16,867 nt of DNA from an uncultured Clostridia bacterium (GCA_934230325.1 CAKQEP010000016.1:1-16867), one strand, 5' to 3'. Positions 1 to 6,947 are shown, counted from the stretch's first letter. Notes: generated by a model not told the origin, from the sequence alone. Numbers and translations are program-made.

Positions 1-125
1 ATAATATTCGGAATAAACATAGCGATAGCGATTGCCGCTACAAGAAATATCGTAACGCCTACAAAGACTTTGTTTTTAAGATAGCCTTTAAGTTCGAATT
101 TAAGTATTTTTCCAAACTGTTTCAT
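1..125 (-). CDS. ABC-2 type transporter permease, N-terminal fragment
   Basis: The coding sequence runs off the left edge; only the first 41 or so codons are present. The visible protein starts MKQFGKILKFELKGYLKNK and continues into a hydrophobic stretch from about residue 20 (VFVGVTIFLVAAIAIAMF). A short basic cytosolic N-terminus followed by the first membrane helix is typical of NatB/YhaP-like ABC-2 permeases. The start is well supported: a GGAGG ribosome site overlaps the stop codon of the upstream ATPase gene, with about 12 bases between the genes. The ATPase directly upstream on the same strand makes a two-gene ABC exporter the natural reading. The substrate cannot be told. The family call rests on context and the N-terminus only. 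Confidence 0.75.
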   Translation of the reverse strand, partial: MKQFGKILKFELKGYLKNKVFVGVTIFLVAAIAIAMFIPNI

Positions 126-137
126 CTCTTTACCTCC

Positions 138-1028
138 TTACACCTGCGCGCCTGCGTACTCTACGAATATATCGTTAAGAGAAGGTTCAAACACTTTTAC
201 CTCGTCGATATCATAGGTTTCCACAAGCCGTTTCATCATAGACTGCTTTTCTTCGGGGCTTGCAAGTTGAATGATCAGCGTGCCGTCCTCGCGTTCGGCG
301 CAAGCCTCGCCCAAATCAGACTTTATTCGTTCGGGTTTTGTTGTGCTTACCACTAATTTATCTCGCACGTAATTCCTCTTTATTTCAAGCAAATCTCCGC
401 TGATTGCAACCCTGCCTGCGCTAAGAATTGCGATACTGTCGCAAAATTCCTCTATGTACGCCATCTGGTGGCTTGAAAACAACACGATTTTCCCTTGCGA
501 AATCTGTTCCTTTACCACGTCTTTAAGTAGCATTGCATTTACGGGATCAAGCCCCGAAAAAGGCTCGTCAAGAATAACAATGTGCGGATTGTGCGCAAGT
601 GCCGTTATCAACTGAATTTTCTGTTGGTTTCCTTTTGAAAGGGTATCGAGCCGTTTATTGCGGTATTCCGTCATACCGAGCCTGTTAAGCCAGTAATCAA
701 CCGCCTTGACCGCTTCTTTTGCGCTCATACCTTTCAGTTCCGCAAAATATGCAAGTTGGTCAATAACAGGCCTCTTCGGGTAAAGTCCTCTTTCTTCGGG
801 AAGATAACCAAGACCGATTTTGTTATAATCAATAGGCTTTCCGTCCAAAAGCACCTCTCCGCCGTTTGCGGGAAACACGTTCATAATAATGCGGATAGAC
901 GTCGTTTTACCCGCGCCGTTTCTGCCAAGAAGTCCGAACGCTTTGCCGCCCTCTGCCGTGAAAGAAACACCCTTGAGAACTTCCTTCTTTCCAAAAGATT
1001 TATCGATATTTTTTAATTCAAGTATCAT
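138..1028 (-). CDS. ABC transporter ATP-binding protein (NatA/YhaQ-like)
   Basis: Cytosolic ATPase subunit expected to power the ABC-2 permease encoded just downstream. The 296-residue protein shows Walker A GRNGAGKTT (35-43), signature LSKGN (130-134), Walker B IVILDEP (150-156), D-loop SGLD and the switch histidine in SSHQM (H187). The usual Q-loop glutamine is replaced by YLPEERGLY (75-83), a variant I associate with NatA/YhaQ-type exporter ATPases. The last 90 or so residues form the small C-terminal domain (DUF4162-like) typical of this group. The start has a good ribosome site (AAAGGA) 5 bases upstream. A leader RNA with its own promoter and terminator lies 190-400 bp upstream, so the pair may be induced by readthrough. 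Related systems export sodium, drugs or peptides; the substrate here is unknown. Confidence 0.9.
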   Translation of the reverse strand: MILELKNIDKSFGKKEVLKGVSFTAEGGKAFGLLGRNGAGKTTSIRIIMNVFPANGGEVLLDGKPIDYNKIGLGYLPEERGLYPKRPVIDQLAYFAELKGMSAKEAVKAVDYWLNRLGMTEYRNKRLDTLSKGNQQKIQLITALAHNPHIVILDEPFSGLDPVNAMLLKDVVKEQISQGKIVLFSSHQMAYIEEFCDSIAILSAGRVAISGDLLEIKRNYVRDKLVVSTTKPERIKSDLGEACAEREDGTLIIQLASPEEKQSMMKRLVETYDIDEVKVFEPSLNDIFVEYAGAQV

Positions 1029-1081
1029 ATTTCCTTTTCTCGCTGATTGTAAAATTTTTTCTTACAGACTAAATCGATTCA

Positions 1082-1151
1082 ACAATCTCATTGTGTTTTT
1101 ATGACGTCATATTTATAATCACTCACACAGCTTTTAACATTACAATATGTT
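1082..1151. repeat. Cluster of three dyads upstream of the ABC ATPase
   Basis: Three inverted repeats lie in 70 bp: ACAAT-CTC-ATTGT (1082-1094), a perfect 12-bp palindrome TATGACGTCATA (1100-1111), and AACAT-TACAAT-ATGTT (1136-1151). They lie between the leader terminator and the ATPase start, 54-123 bp before the start codon. Perfect palindromes of this length are plausible operators for dimeric regulators, but AT-rich DNA yields some by chance and no regulator gene is adjacent. Confidence 0.35.
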
Positions 1152-1212
1152 ATAGATTAAGTCTGTTGTTCTTTTATAATTCATTTCCTCGTTGTTAATT
1201 TCTTCTAAAAGA

Positions 1213-1388
1213 ACAAAAAAGCGCAAGGGAAAAGTTGTTTCTCTGCGCTTGTAATCTAAACGTAATTCATAGGCGGTTACCTCCCGTCGAGAGTTTTTTG
1301 TTTTTCAGACCGTATTAGTTTTTGTTCTTGTACTGCCTCTTTCTAAAAGTGTTTTTTGCTGTTTTGATGTTGTTATGTAAAAACTATT
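1213..1388 (-). ncRNA. Putative leader RNA or attenuator upstream of the ABC transporter
   Basis: An RNA of about 175 nt is predicted from a promoter start near 1388 to the terminator tail near 1213, and then about 185 nt follow to the ATPase start codon. It carries a strong ribosome site GGGAGG (1285-1280) nine bases before ATG at 1270, which opens a four-codon ORF ending in TAG at 1256, just ahead of the terminator stem. An upstream CTCTCG (about 1293-1288) can pair with GCAGAG in the first arm of the terminator with one bulge, so an alternative antiterminator fold is conceivable. This layout fits ribosome-mediated attenuation as known for some antibiotic-induced ABC genes. It could also be an independent small RNA. 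I recognise no riboswitch class. Confidence 0.4.
1219..1250 (-). terminator. Intrinsic terminator in the leader before the ABC ATPase
   Basis: The stem pairs AAGCGCA with TGCGCTT and continues as GGGAAA with TTTCTC (one G-T pair), with a single bulged A and a five-base loop. Read on the minus strand it is followed by a run of T (A-run 1215-1220 on the plus strand). Confidence 0.8.
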
Positions 1389-1394
1389 TTTTGT

Positions 1395-1423
1395 ATTATA
1401 GCACAAAATTTTTGTTTTTTCAA
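1395..1423 (-). promoter_or_regulatory. Sigma-A promoter, extended -10, for the ABC leader
   Basis: Minus-strand -35 TTGAAA (1423-1418), 17-bp spacer, TGC before -10 TATAAT (1400-1395). The expected start is near 1388. It is the only strong promoter I see for the ABC genes. Confidence 0.75.
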
Positions 1424-1590
1424 GTTGTAATGCTCGATTGTATGAAATTTCTTAAAGTTATCGCTTACCTTAAAAAATCAACAGTCTTTTTCATCATTTT
1501 GGACAGGACCGTTCTTCCGAGCAATTACTTTTTGTTTTCATTTGAATATTTTAATAATGGAAACAAAATTAGAAAAGACGAAACTATTTG

Positions 1591-1619
1591 TTGACATTTT
1601 TATTTTGAAAAAATATTAT
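1591..1619 (+). promoter_or_regulatory. Orphan consensus promoter facing the exporter gene
   Basis: TTGACA (1591-1596), 17-bp spacer, TATTAT (1614-1619). No plus-strand gene follows; transcription would start near 1626 and enter the 3' end of the EamA gene in antisense. Confidence 0.5.
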
Positions 1620-1715
1620 TGCCTTAGTAAATGTTTGGCTTTTTTTTACAAAAATTCTACAAAAAGCGGTTCTAAAAACGCAAAAATCCGATAAAAAATG
1701 ACGCGGGCAAGCATT

Positions 1716-2636
1716 TTAGGCGCGCCGACAGCAACTTACGCCGAGTACGCCGACTACTATTCCCACGCAACACAAAGCCTGAACCCACGTGAAAGGTTCT
1801 TTTAAAATAAATACGCCGGCAAGCACGCTTACTACGGTGCTGGCGTTTGCAAAAGACGCGCTTATTACCGCGCTTACCTTGCTTGTGGCTACGTTGTAAA
1901 GCAAAAACGCAACAACGCTGCTTATTACCGACAAGTAAAGGATTCCTATCAAAAAGTCCTTGTTGCAAAAAGCCTGCGCGACGGCGTTAAAGTACTCCAA
2001 AAATCCTATTTTGATTGTTCCTACAAGCACAAACACGACAAAGCCGAGCAAAAACATAAAATACGTGCGCTTAAAGGCGGAAAAACGCTGACCGAGACTG
2101 CGGCTCAAAACGTTGAATGCAGACGCCGCAAGTACCGCGCCCGCCAAAATAATTATTCCGTACCATTTTACGTCGCCTCTCGCGCTGCCCACAACCGACA
2201 AAATCACGACGCACACAAAAGAAAGCAACGCCGCCGCAATTTGTATCGGAGTGGATTTTTCCTTCATAAACAAAAAAGAAAAAACCATAACGACAACGGG
2301 TATCACCGCAATGAGCGCGCCCGTCGTCGCAGAGTTTGTGTAGATAAGTCCGTACTGCTCGCAAATAAAATATATTACAGGTTCAAACAAACCGAGCAAT
2401 AGCAGTTTGGGCAAAAATTTGCCGCACGGTTGTTTAAAATCGTCGCGAAACGGCTTTAAAACAAACAAAAGATTAAGGCATAAAAATCCAAGAAAAAAGC
2501 GGCTTCCCAACACGACGAATACGTCGGCAACCGCCAACGCTTTTGTAGAAAACAAAAAACTGAATCCGAATATTATGTTGCTGACGGCGGCGCATATCGT
2601 ACCCGTCGCTTTGTCTTTGGCTTGCGAATTTATCAT
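1716..2636 (-). CDS. EamA/DMT family transporter
   Basis: Integral membrane protein of 306 residues with about ten hydrophobic segments arranged as two EamA repeats. The first starts near residue 11 (TICAAVSNIIFGFSFLFSTKAL) and the second near residue 155 (WYGIIILAGAVLAASAFNVLSRSL). The end of each repeat contains the family-typical proline-rich helix (ALIAVIPVVVMVFSFLFMKE and the FILKEPFTWVQALCCVGIVVGV region). Members export amino acids, nucleotides or other metabolites; the substrate is not predictable. The start codon lies 6 bases after a TATAAT box and has no ribosome site, so the mRNA is probably leaderless. The first membrane helix begins right after this ATG, so a later start is unlikely. 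It stands alone and is divergent from the LURP-like gene. Confidence 0.85.
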   Translation of the reverse strand: MINSQAKDKATGTICAAVSNIIFGFSFLFSTKALAVADVFVVLGSRFFLGFLCLNLLFVLKPFRDDFKQPCGKFLPKLLLLGLFEPVIYFICEQYGLIYTNSATTGALIAVIPVVVMVFSFLFMKEKSTPIQIAAALLSFVCVVILSVVGSARGDVKWYGIIILAGAVLAASAFNVLSRSLGQRFSAFKRTYFMFLLGFVVFVLVGTIKIGFLEYFNAVAQAFCNKDFLIGILYLSVISSVVAFLLYNVATSKVSAVISASFANASTVVSVLAGVFILKEPFTWVQALCCVGIVVGVLGVSCCRRA

Positions 2637-2642
2637 AAATCA

Positions 2643-2672
2643 ATTATATATCACAAAAACCGTATTTTGCAA
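2643..2672 (-). promoter_or_regulatory. Promoter of the EamA gene, abutting its start codon
   Basis: Minus-strand -35 TTGCAA (2672-2667), 18-bp spacer, -10 TATAAT (2648-2643). Only six bases separate the -10 box from ATG at 2636, so the expected transcription start falls on or beside the A of the start codon. Confidence 0.7.
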
Positions 2673-2706
2673 GTTTTTTTAGAGTATATTGATTTTAAAA
2701 AATATA

Positions 2707-2735
2707 TTGCATAATTATCGAATATATGGTATAAT
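2707..2735 (+). promoter_or_regulatory. Sigma-A promoter of the LURP-like gene
   Basis: TTGCAT (2707-2712), 17-bp spacer ending in TGG, TATAAT (2730-2735): an extended -10 promoter. Transcription would start near 2742, giving a leader of about 33 nt with GAGGAG before the start codon. Confidence 0.75.
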
Positions 2736-2774
2736 AAGTATAATAAAAATTTAAACAAACAGCGAGGAGTAATT

Positions 2775-3260
2775 ATGAAAGTTTACGTTAAAAACAAACT
2801 TATTTCTATGTCGGGCAAATCCTACGTATATGACGAAAACAAAAATCACGTTTTTAAAGTTAAAGGTTCGGTGTTTAGTCTGCGGCGCAAAAAAACAATT
2901 TGCGACCTTGACGGCAAAAAACTTTACGTCGTCAAAAATCGTCTAATAAACTGGTGGATGCCAAAAGCCATGATTTACGACGCCGACGGCAACAAAATAG
3001 CGACGGTGCGCGTTGCTTTTAAAAAATTTGTCGTAGACGACTACAAAGAACAAATACAAGTCGAAAGCAACTTTTTTAAACTTACCGCCACGATAACCCG
3101 CAACGGACAACCTATCGGCACGGTAAAAAGAGAGTTTTTTGCGCTTGCCGATTCCTTCCAAATAGAGGCGGAAGAAGCGGATATTCCGTTTTTGGTGACG
3201 TTGGTAATCGCAATAGACAATATTCAGGACAAAATTCAAAAAGATACGTGTTCGACCTGA
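2775..3260 (+). CDS. LURP-one-related (YxjI-like) protein
   Basis: A 161-residue cytosolic protein, mostly beta-strand, with the repeating pattern of the LURP-one/tubby-like fold. Strands alternate with short turns carrying D-x-D/N-G (YDENKNHVFKVKG, CDLDGKKLYVVKN, YDADGNKIATVR), and the later part has ITRNGQPIGTVKREF. Length matches the bacterial YxjI group, whose biochemical role is unknown; tubby-like folds can bind membrane lipids, but that is not shown for this protein. Ribosome site GAGGAG sits 5 bases before ATG. It is monocistronic with its own promoter. There is no signal peptide or membrane segment. Confidence 0.8.
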   Translation: MKVYVKNKLISMSGKSYVYDENKNHVFKVKGSVFSLRRKKTICDLDGKKLYVVKNRLINWWMPKAMIYDADGNKIATVRVAFKKFVVDDYKEQIQVESNFFKLTATITRNGQPIGTVKREFFALADSFQIEAEEADIPFLVTLVIAIDNIQDKIQKDTCST

Positions 3261-3305
3261 CGCCGCTTTTCTTTTGTCTGACTTTTGCGTAAAATCGTAC
3301 TTAAA

Positions 3306-3337
3306 AAGCCCTCATAATCTTGTGATTATGAGGGCTT
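3306..3337 (-). terminator. Strong hairpin terminator after the two-TM protein gene
   Basis: A perfect 14-bp stem (AAGCCCTCATAATC with its complement) closes a four-base loop TTGT. On the minus strand it is followed by TTTTT, so it ends transcription of the gene that stops at 3440. On the plus side there is no T-run, though it may still stop readthrough from the LURP-like gene. Confidence 0.8.
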
Positions 3338-3372
3338 AACAACGTAAATATTACTCGCAAATATTAAAGATA

Positions 3373-3401
3373 TTAAAGCAAAACGGTTGCGTTTTGTTTA
3401 A
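3373..3401. terminator. Second hairpin between the convergent genes
   Basis: CAAAACG and CGTTTTG pair around a GTTG loop; the stem extends through TTAAA/TTTAA with one bulged G, giving 12 bp. It lies 38 bases past the stop at 3440. Neither side has a clean T-run, so it may be an RNA 3'-end stabiliser rather than a terminator. Confidence 0.4.
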
Positions 3402-3439
3402 TACGTATGCGATTTTTTGCTACGATAACAATATTTTTG

Positions 3440-4789
3440 TCAATCAGTGAGTATGTTTTTGACTTCTTCAAACACTTGCTGAACTTTTTGGTTTGCGTAT
3501 ACTTCCATAGCGTCGTCAAAGTATATGTTTTTGTTGAGAATTTTTTCTACCGTACTCAAATCTTTGTCAAACTGCTCCATATCGAGTTTCTGAACGCCGC
3601 TGATGTCCATCGCTTTGCTCAACTGGCTCTTTAAAGAAAGCAATTTAAGCAATCTGTGAATGTCGCGTTTGCCGTCGGGCATAGCGTACAATTCGTCGAT
3701 GTTGGCGTTGACCATGTTTAGCGTGTCCGACAACATATTTATGTCGCCTTTGCCGCGTCTGGTGTCCTCGACAAAGCGGTAAAATCTGCCGAGATACAAA
3801 TTGTTAAGCACGCCGCAACGCATATTTTCGTACGCAATGTCGTCGTTAAATCCTTGTTTAAAGCCTTCGCTGTCAAGTATTTTTAACGCCGCTTCGCAAT
3901 ACTTTATCGCGTCGATGTTTTTGTAAGTGTAATACGTACTGCCTAAATGACGATAAGCGCGTACTTTAAGCATCAAATATCTGTAGTACGTTTCTTTGGT
4001 GACTCCTTCGGGAATTTTGCCGTCAAACTTTTCTCCTATGCGGCTCTCGATAATGTGAATCGAATTGAGTATTGCGTCAAATCCTTTGCGGTTGTTTCCT
4101 AAAAGAATGTACGACCAACCGATTAAATCCATATACGCTTTTATCTGCGTTTCTTCGTCGTTGGTAAAGTATGCGACGTACTTGCCGAGTTTTATTCTCG
4201 TGTTGTGCTGCTCCAACTGCAACAAAATGCGGTTCATATCAAATACGCGTTTGATGATTTCGCGACTGATAAGGTAATGCTTTTGCAAACTCGCTTCCGA
4301 CATAACTTTGTTTATCGCATTGTAACTCTTGAGCGCTTCCAAATCGCCGTAGTTTTGCGATTTTAGTACCGTATAACGCCTGATTTCTTCGTTGAGTTGC
4401 GCTTTTTTCGCCTTTTGTGCGGCATCGGTACGCAAAACACTTAGGTCGCCTTTGCATTTTGCAGCAAGTTCTTTATTGCGCTTTTCGATACTCTTTTGAC
4501 CTGCAAAAAAATCAAACCTTTTGAGTTGCCGCGCGTTGGCGTTTGCTAAACGCACGAGCTGCCCCGTAAATCTCTTTGCTTTGGCTATTATCGCCGCAGA
4601 AGATATTCCTTTGCCGAATTTAGCCGTGCGATAAATGAGAAATATCCCGTAACCGACAACCAAAGCGCAAAATATCGCTAAAATGATTATCTGCGTAAGT
4701 TTGTCGGTTTCGTCCTTTAATGCGACTAGCAATATGCTGACCATCATAGAACATATTGAGAGTATTTCTCCTGTGGATAATTTTTTCAT
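3440..4789 (-). CDS. Unknown membrane protein, two N-terminal TM helices plus TPR-like helical domain
   Basis: I do not recognise a named family. The 449-residue protein has two hydrophobic helices near residues 8-25 and 33-53 joined by a short acidic loop (KDETDK), then a basic, alanine/lysine-rich helical linker (about 58-130). The rest is a long all-helical domain. From about residue 215 it shows paired-helix patterns resembling tetratricopeptide repeats (AYMDLIGWSYILLGNNRKGFD, then RAYRHLGSTYYTYKNIDAIKYCEAALKIL, then a segment around NNLYLGRFYRFVED). This suggests a membrane-tethered scaffold or sensor facing the cytosol. The start is firm: AAAGGAGG 7 bases before ATG. A perfect DnaA-box sequence (4772-4780) lies in codons 3-6. 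It has its own likely promoter and is followed by a terminator, so it is probably monocistronic. Confidence 0.75.
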   Translation of the reverse strand: MKKLSTGEILSICSMMVSILLVALKDETDKLTQIIILAIFCALVVGYGIFLIYRTAKFGKGISSAAIIAKAKRFTGQLVRLANANARQLKRFDFFAGQKSIEKRNKELAAKCKGDLSVLRTDAAQKAKKAQLNEEIRRYTVLKSQNYGDLEALKSYNAINKVMSEASLQKHYLISREIIKRVFDMNRILLQLEQHNTRIKLGKYVAYFTNDEETQIKAYMDLIGWSYILLGNNRKGFDAILNSIHIIESRIGEKFDGKIPEGVTKETYYRYLMLKVRAYRHLGSTYYTYKNIDAIKYCEAALKILDSEGFKQGFNDDIAYENMRCGVLNNLYLGRFYRFVEDTRRGKGDINMLSDTLNMVNANIDELYAMPDGKRDIHRLLKLLSLKSQLSKAMDISGVQKLDMEQFDKDLSTVEKILNKNIYFDDAMEVYANQKVQQVFEEVKNILTD

Positions 4790-4869
4790 AATATGCCTCC
4801 TTTTGCGATTGCTCTTGCGTTGACGCGCGGCAACCGATATTTTTTTAATTGTTTATATATGGTTTTTTT

Positions 4870-4898
4870 ATTATATATTATCTTTTTGTAAGATTTAA
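4870..4898 (-). promoter_or_regulatory. Likely promoter of the two-TM protein gene
   Basis: Minus-strand -10 TATAAT (4875-4870) with a weak -35 TTAAAT (4898-4893) and a 17-bp spacer. It lies immediately after the thiN stop codon; I see only a weak five-base-pair hairpin there, so some readthrough from the cofactor operon is possible. Confidence 0.5.
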
Positions 4899-4899
4899 T

Positions 4900-5532
4900 T
4901 TAATGCGGCAACTTGTCTGCGTTGTAAACGACAAGCAAAACGCCGTTTTTTACGCTGATTGTTGCGGTTTGTCCGCAAAACTCGTTGGATACGCCCAGCG
5001 GCGTGTCAAAAGTGAGCGTTGCGTCGTCAAGGGTGTATTTTAACCCTTTTAGAGTTACGCCGCAACTTTTTTCCGACAAAGAAAAAACCGATACGTAGCC
5101 TTTGAAGGTTGCGTCAAACTCTTTTTTGTCCGTTACCGTTTCCAAAATTTGGTTGTCACCGACGATTTTGACCTTTTTGCCTTTTTTTGCGAGCGAATAC
5201 GCCAACTGAATATTTGCAAAAGAGTGGTCAAGGCGTTCGCCGCCCAAACAACCGAAAAATACAAATTTGTCGCAGCCTGCGGCAAGTCCTTCGTCTGCGG
5301 CGGAAGACGCGTCGGTGTCGTCTTTGACGGTGTTAAGGCGTTTAACTTTGGGAATATCGTCGGGAACTGCGGAAATACTGTCGCAATCGCCGACAAAAAC
5401 GTCGGGAGTCAATCCCGCTTTTTTTGCCGTAAGATAACCGCCGTCGGCAACGGCTAAAATATCGTCCTTGCCGACTTCAATTTTGGGCGGCTCGCAAGGC
5501 GCCGCGCCTATTATATAACAAACTTTGCTCAC
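4900..5532 (-). CDS. thiN: Thiamine pyrophosphokinase
   Basis: Transfers pyrophosphate from ATP to thiamine, giving thiamine diphosphate in the cytosol. The 210-residue length is usual. Diagnostic motifs are all visible: ADGG (29-32), GDCDS (48-52), KDDTDAS (70-76) and GGERLDH (97-103) with N107, followed by the C-terminal beta-rich thiamine-binding part. The start codon is GTG, overlapping the bioY stop as GTGA (a four-base overlap), so translation is coupled to bioY; a weak GGAG lies 9 bases upstream. It is last in birA-bioY-thiN. No TPP riboswitch is visible before the operon. Pairing thiN with biotin genes is a cofactor-salvage grouping, not one pathway. Confidence 0.93.
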   Translation of the reverse strand: MSKVCYIIGAAPCEPPKIEVGKDDILAVADGGYLTAKKAGLTPDVFVGDCDSISAVPDDIPKVKRLNTVKDDTDASSAADEGLAAGCDKFVFFGCLGGERLDHSFANIQLAYSLAKKGKKVKIVGDNQILETVTDKKEFDATFKGYVSVFSLSEKSCGVTLKGLKYTLDDATLTFDTPLGVSNEFCGQTATISVKNGVLLVVYNADKLPH

Positions 5533-6161
5533 TGTTTTTTGCTCCGTCTGCTTTTTAGGATAACGTAATCGGTTTTTACGTTGTTTTTGAGCAACGCTTT
5601 TTCTACCGCTTTAGCGCAAAAGTACGCCGCTATTACGGACAAGACGTCCTTTGGAATATACAAAAAACTCACCGTCAAAAAGCCTTGCCACAAGTTTACG
5701 CCGGACAACAAAACGTATTGAACTACGCCCGCCACGTGGCACAGCAAAACTCCCGCGATACCGAGAAGAATATTAAATGCGGCGGACTTGTTTTTGCCGA
5801 CGGCGCAACAAAAAGAAAAGGGTAAAAATCCCAACAAAAATCCGCCGGTAAGCCCCGCAAACGCCGCCACGCCGCCTTTAAAGGAAGCAAACACGGGCGC
5901 GCCCAAAGCCCCGACGCAAAGATAAACGAGTACGGAAACGACGCCCAACCAACCGAAAAGAAATCCGCCGAAAGCCACCGCAAAAGTTTGCAGCGTAATG
6001 GGAACGCCGGACGGCAAAGGTATGCTAATTTGACTCAATACGGCAAGCAACGCCGCAAGCACGGCCGTTTTGCACAAAGCGAATACGTCGGTTTTTGCTC
6101 TGTTTCCGCTTGATTTTTTTGCAAGGTCGTTTGGTTTTTCGCTAACGTTTTTTTCTCTCAT
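5529..6161 (-). CDS. bioY: Biotin transporter BioY (ECF S component)
   Basis: Membrane-embedded biotin-binding subunit of an energy-coupling-factor transporter. The 210-residue protein has a charged N-terminal extension of about 28 residues, then six hydrophobic segments. Family signs include the SIPLPSGVPITLQTFAVAFGGFLFG region after the first helix, the VYLCVGALGAPVFASFKGGVAAFAGLTGGFLLGF segment, and the late LYIPKDVLSVIAAYFCAKAV helix. It starts with ATG overlapping the birA stop (ATGA, four bases) and ends overlapping thiN. Energising EcfA/EcfT subunits are not in this window and would be supplied elsewhere. Being between birA and thiN fits biotin acquisition feeding protein biotinylation. 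Confidence 0.93.
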   Translation of the reverse strand: MREKNVSEKPNDLAKKSSGNRAKTDVFALCKTAVLAALLAVLSQISIPLPSGVPITLQTFAVAFGGFLFGWLGVVSVLVYLCVGALGAPVFASFKGGVAAFAGLTGGFLLGFLPFSFCCAVGKNKSAAFNILLGIAGVLLCHVAGVVQYVLLSGVNLWQGFLTVSFLYIPKDVLSVIAAYFCAKAVEKALLKNNVKTDYVILKSRRSKKQ

Positions 6162-6937
6162 AATTTTAAAGAAACTTCTCCGCTGTTTAATATTTGAGTC
6201 GTACCGTCCAAAAAAGTAACCGAAAGGTCAAACTCGTCCGTCACCCCTTCAACCGTTGCTTGTAGGTTTTGCGGCAATACGGTCACGAGTTTTCCGCGCA
6301 AAAAGCATTTTTGCCTATACTTTTGCAAAAACGGTTTTTTGTCCAAATCGTCGTAATAAAACTTGATTTTTTGCAGTATTTTTTTTATCAATAGGTCTTT
6401 TAAGTCGTCGTCGCGTTTGGTCGATACGCAACCCGCCGTATCCGACAAATCGCCAAATCCGCATTCCGGAAAAAATAAATTTATACCTATGCCCAAAACG
6501 CAGTACTCTATGCGCGCCGCGTCGTCGTCGGAAAATTTGCTTTCCGTCAATATTCCGCAAATTTTTTTGTCGTTTAGGTACAAATCGTTTACCCATTTGA
6601 CGGAAGGATAAACGCCGCACGTTTCCTCTATCGATTCGCAAACGGCAACGGCTGCCATAGGCGTAATATAAAGGCATTTTTGCGGCTCAAAAGGCGGTCG
6701 CAACAATACGCTCATATATATTCCGCTACCTTTGGGAGAAAAAAAATCGCGTCCTTTGCTGCCTTTGCCTGCGCTTTGAGCGTCGGCAACGACCACGACG
6801 CCTTCCTTCGCGCCATTTTTTGCCAACGTTTTTAGGTACGTGTTTGTGCTGTCCAACTCGTCAAATCGCAAAACGTCAAAAAAATCGTCCTTAAAGGGAC
6901 GTCCGTTTGTGTTTGACGGACAATTTTTTGTATACAT
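6158..6937 (-). CDS. birA: Biotin--[acetyl-CoA-carboxylase] ligase, group I
   Basis: Makes biotinoyl-AMP and attaches biotin to carrier lysines such as that of acetyl-CoA carboxylase. The 259-residue protein has DSTN (29-32), the nucleotide/biotin loop GKGSKGR (57-63), KWVNDL (114-119), KKICGILTE (124-132) and a C-terminal SH3-like domain (about 210-259). There is no N-terminal helix-turn-helix, so it should not act as the BirA repressor. The roughly 20 residues before the first strand are polar and unusual. The ATG is 10 bases after a perfect promoter (TTGACA, 17 bp, TATAAT) and has no ribosome site, predicting a 5' leader of only a few bases. It is first gene of the operon, with a four-base overlap into bioY. 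Confidence 0.93.
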   Translation of the reverse strand: MYTKNCPSNTNGRPFKDDFFDVLRFDELDSTNTYLKTLAKNGAKEGVVVVADAQSAGKGSKGRDFFSPKGSGIYMSVLLRPPFEPQKCLYITPMAAVAVCESIEETCGVYPSVKWVNDLYLNDKKICGILTESKFSDDDAARIEYCVLGIGINLFFPECGFGDLSDTAGCVSTKRDDDLKDLLIKKILQKIKFYYDDLDKKPFLQKYRQKCFLRGKLVTVLPQNLQATVEGVTDEFDLSVTFLDGTTQILNSGEVSLKL

Positions 6938-6947
6938 TTGTTTTAGA

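Larger units (their letters stand above)
1029..1715. other. 690-bp gene-free regulatory region
   Basis: No convincing protein gene lies here. It holds, from left to right: three inverted repeats (1082-1151); an intrinsic terminator pointing left (1219-1250); a leader RNA with a strong ribosome site and a four-codon ORF (ATG at 1270, Met-Asn-Tyr-Val-stop); a consensus minus-strand promoter (1395-1423); an AT-rich stretch; and a consensus plus-strand promoter with no obvious gene (1591-1619). A 90-codon plus-strand frame at 1322-1594 is phenylalanine/leucine-rich, has no ribosome site and looks like a by-product of T-rich sequence. Confidence 0.7.

Noticed and set aside
1256..1290. Resemblance of GGGAGGTAACCGCC in the leader to a T-box antiterminator
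   Set aside because: The T-box core needs a TGGN bulge (as in GGGTGGTACCGCG) and a long specifier stem; neither is present, and the RNA is too short.
1322..1594. 90-codon plus-strand frame in the left intergenic region
   Set aside because: It is hydrophobic by virtue of T-rich sequence, has no ribosome site, and overlaps the leader promoter on the other strand.
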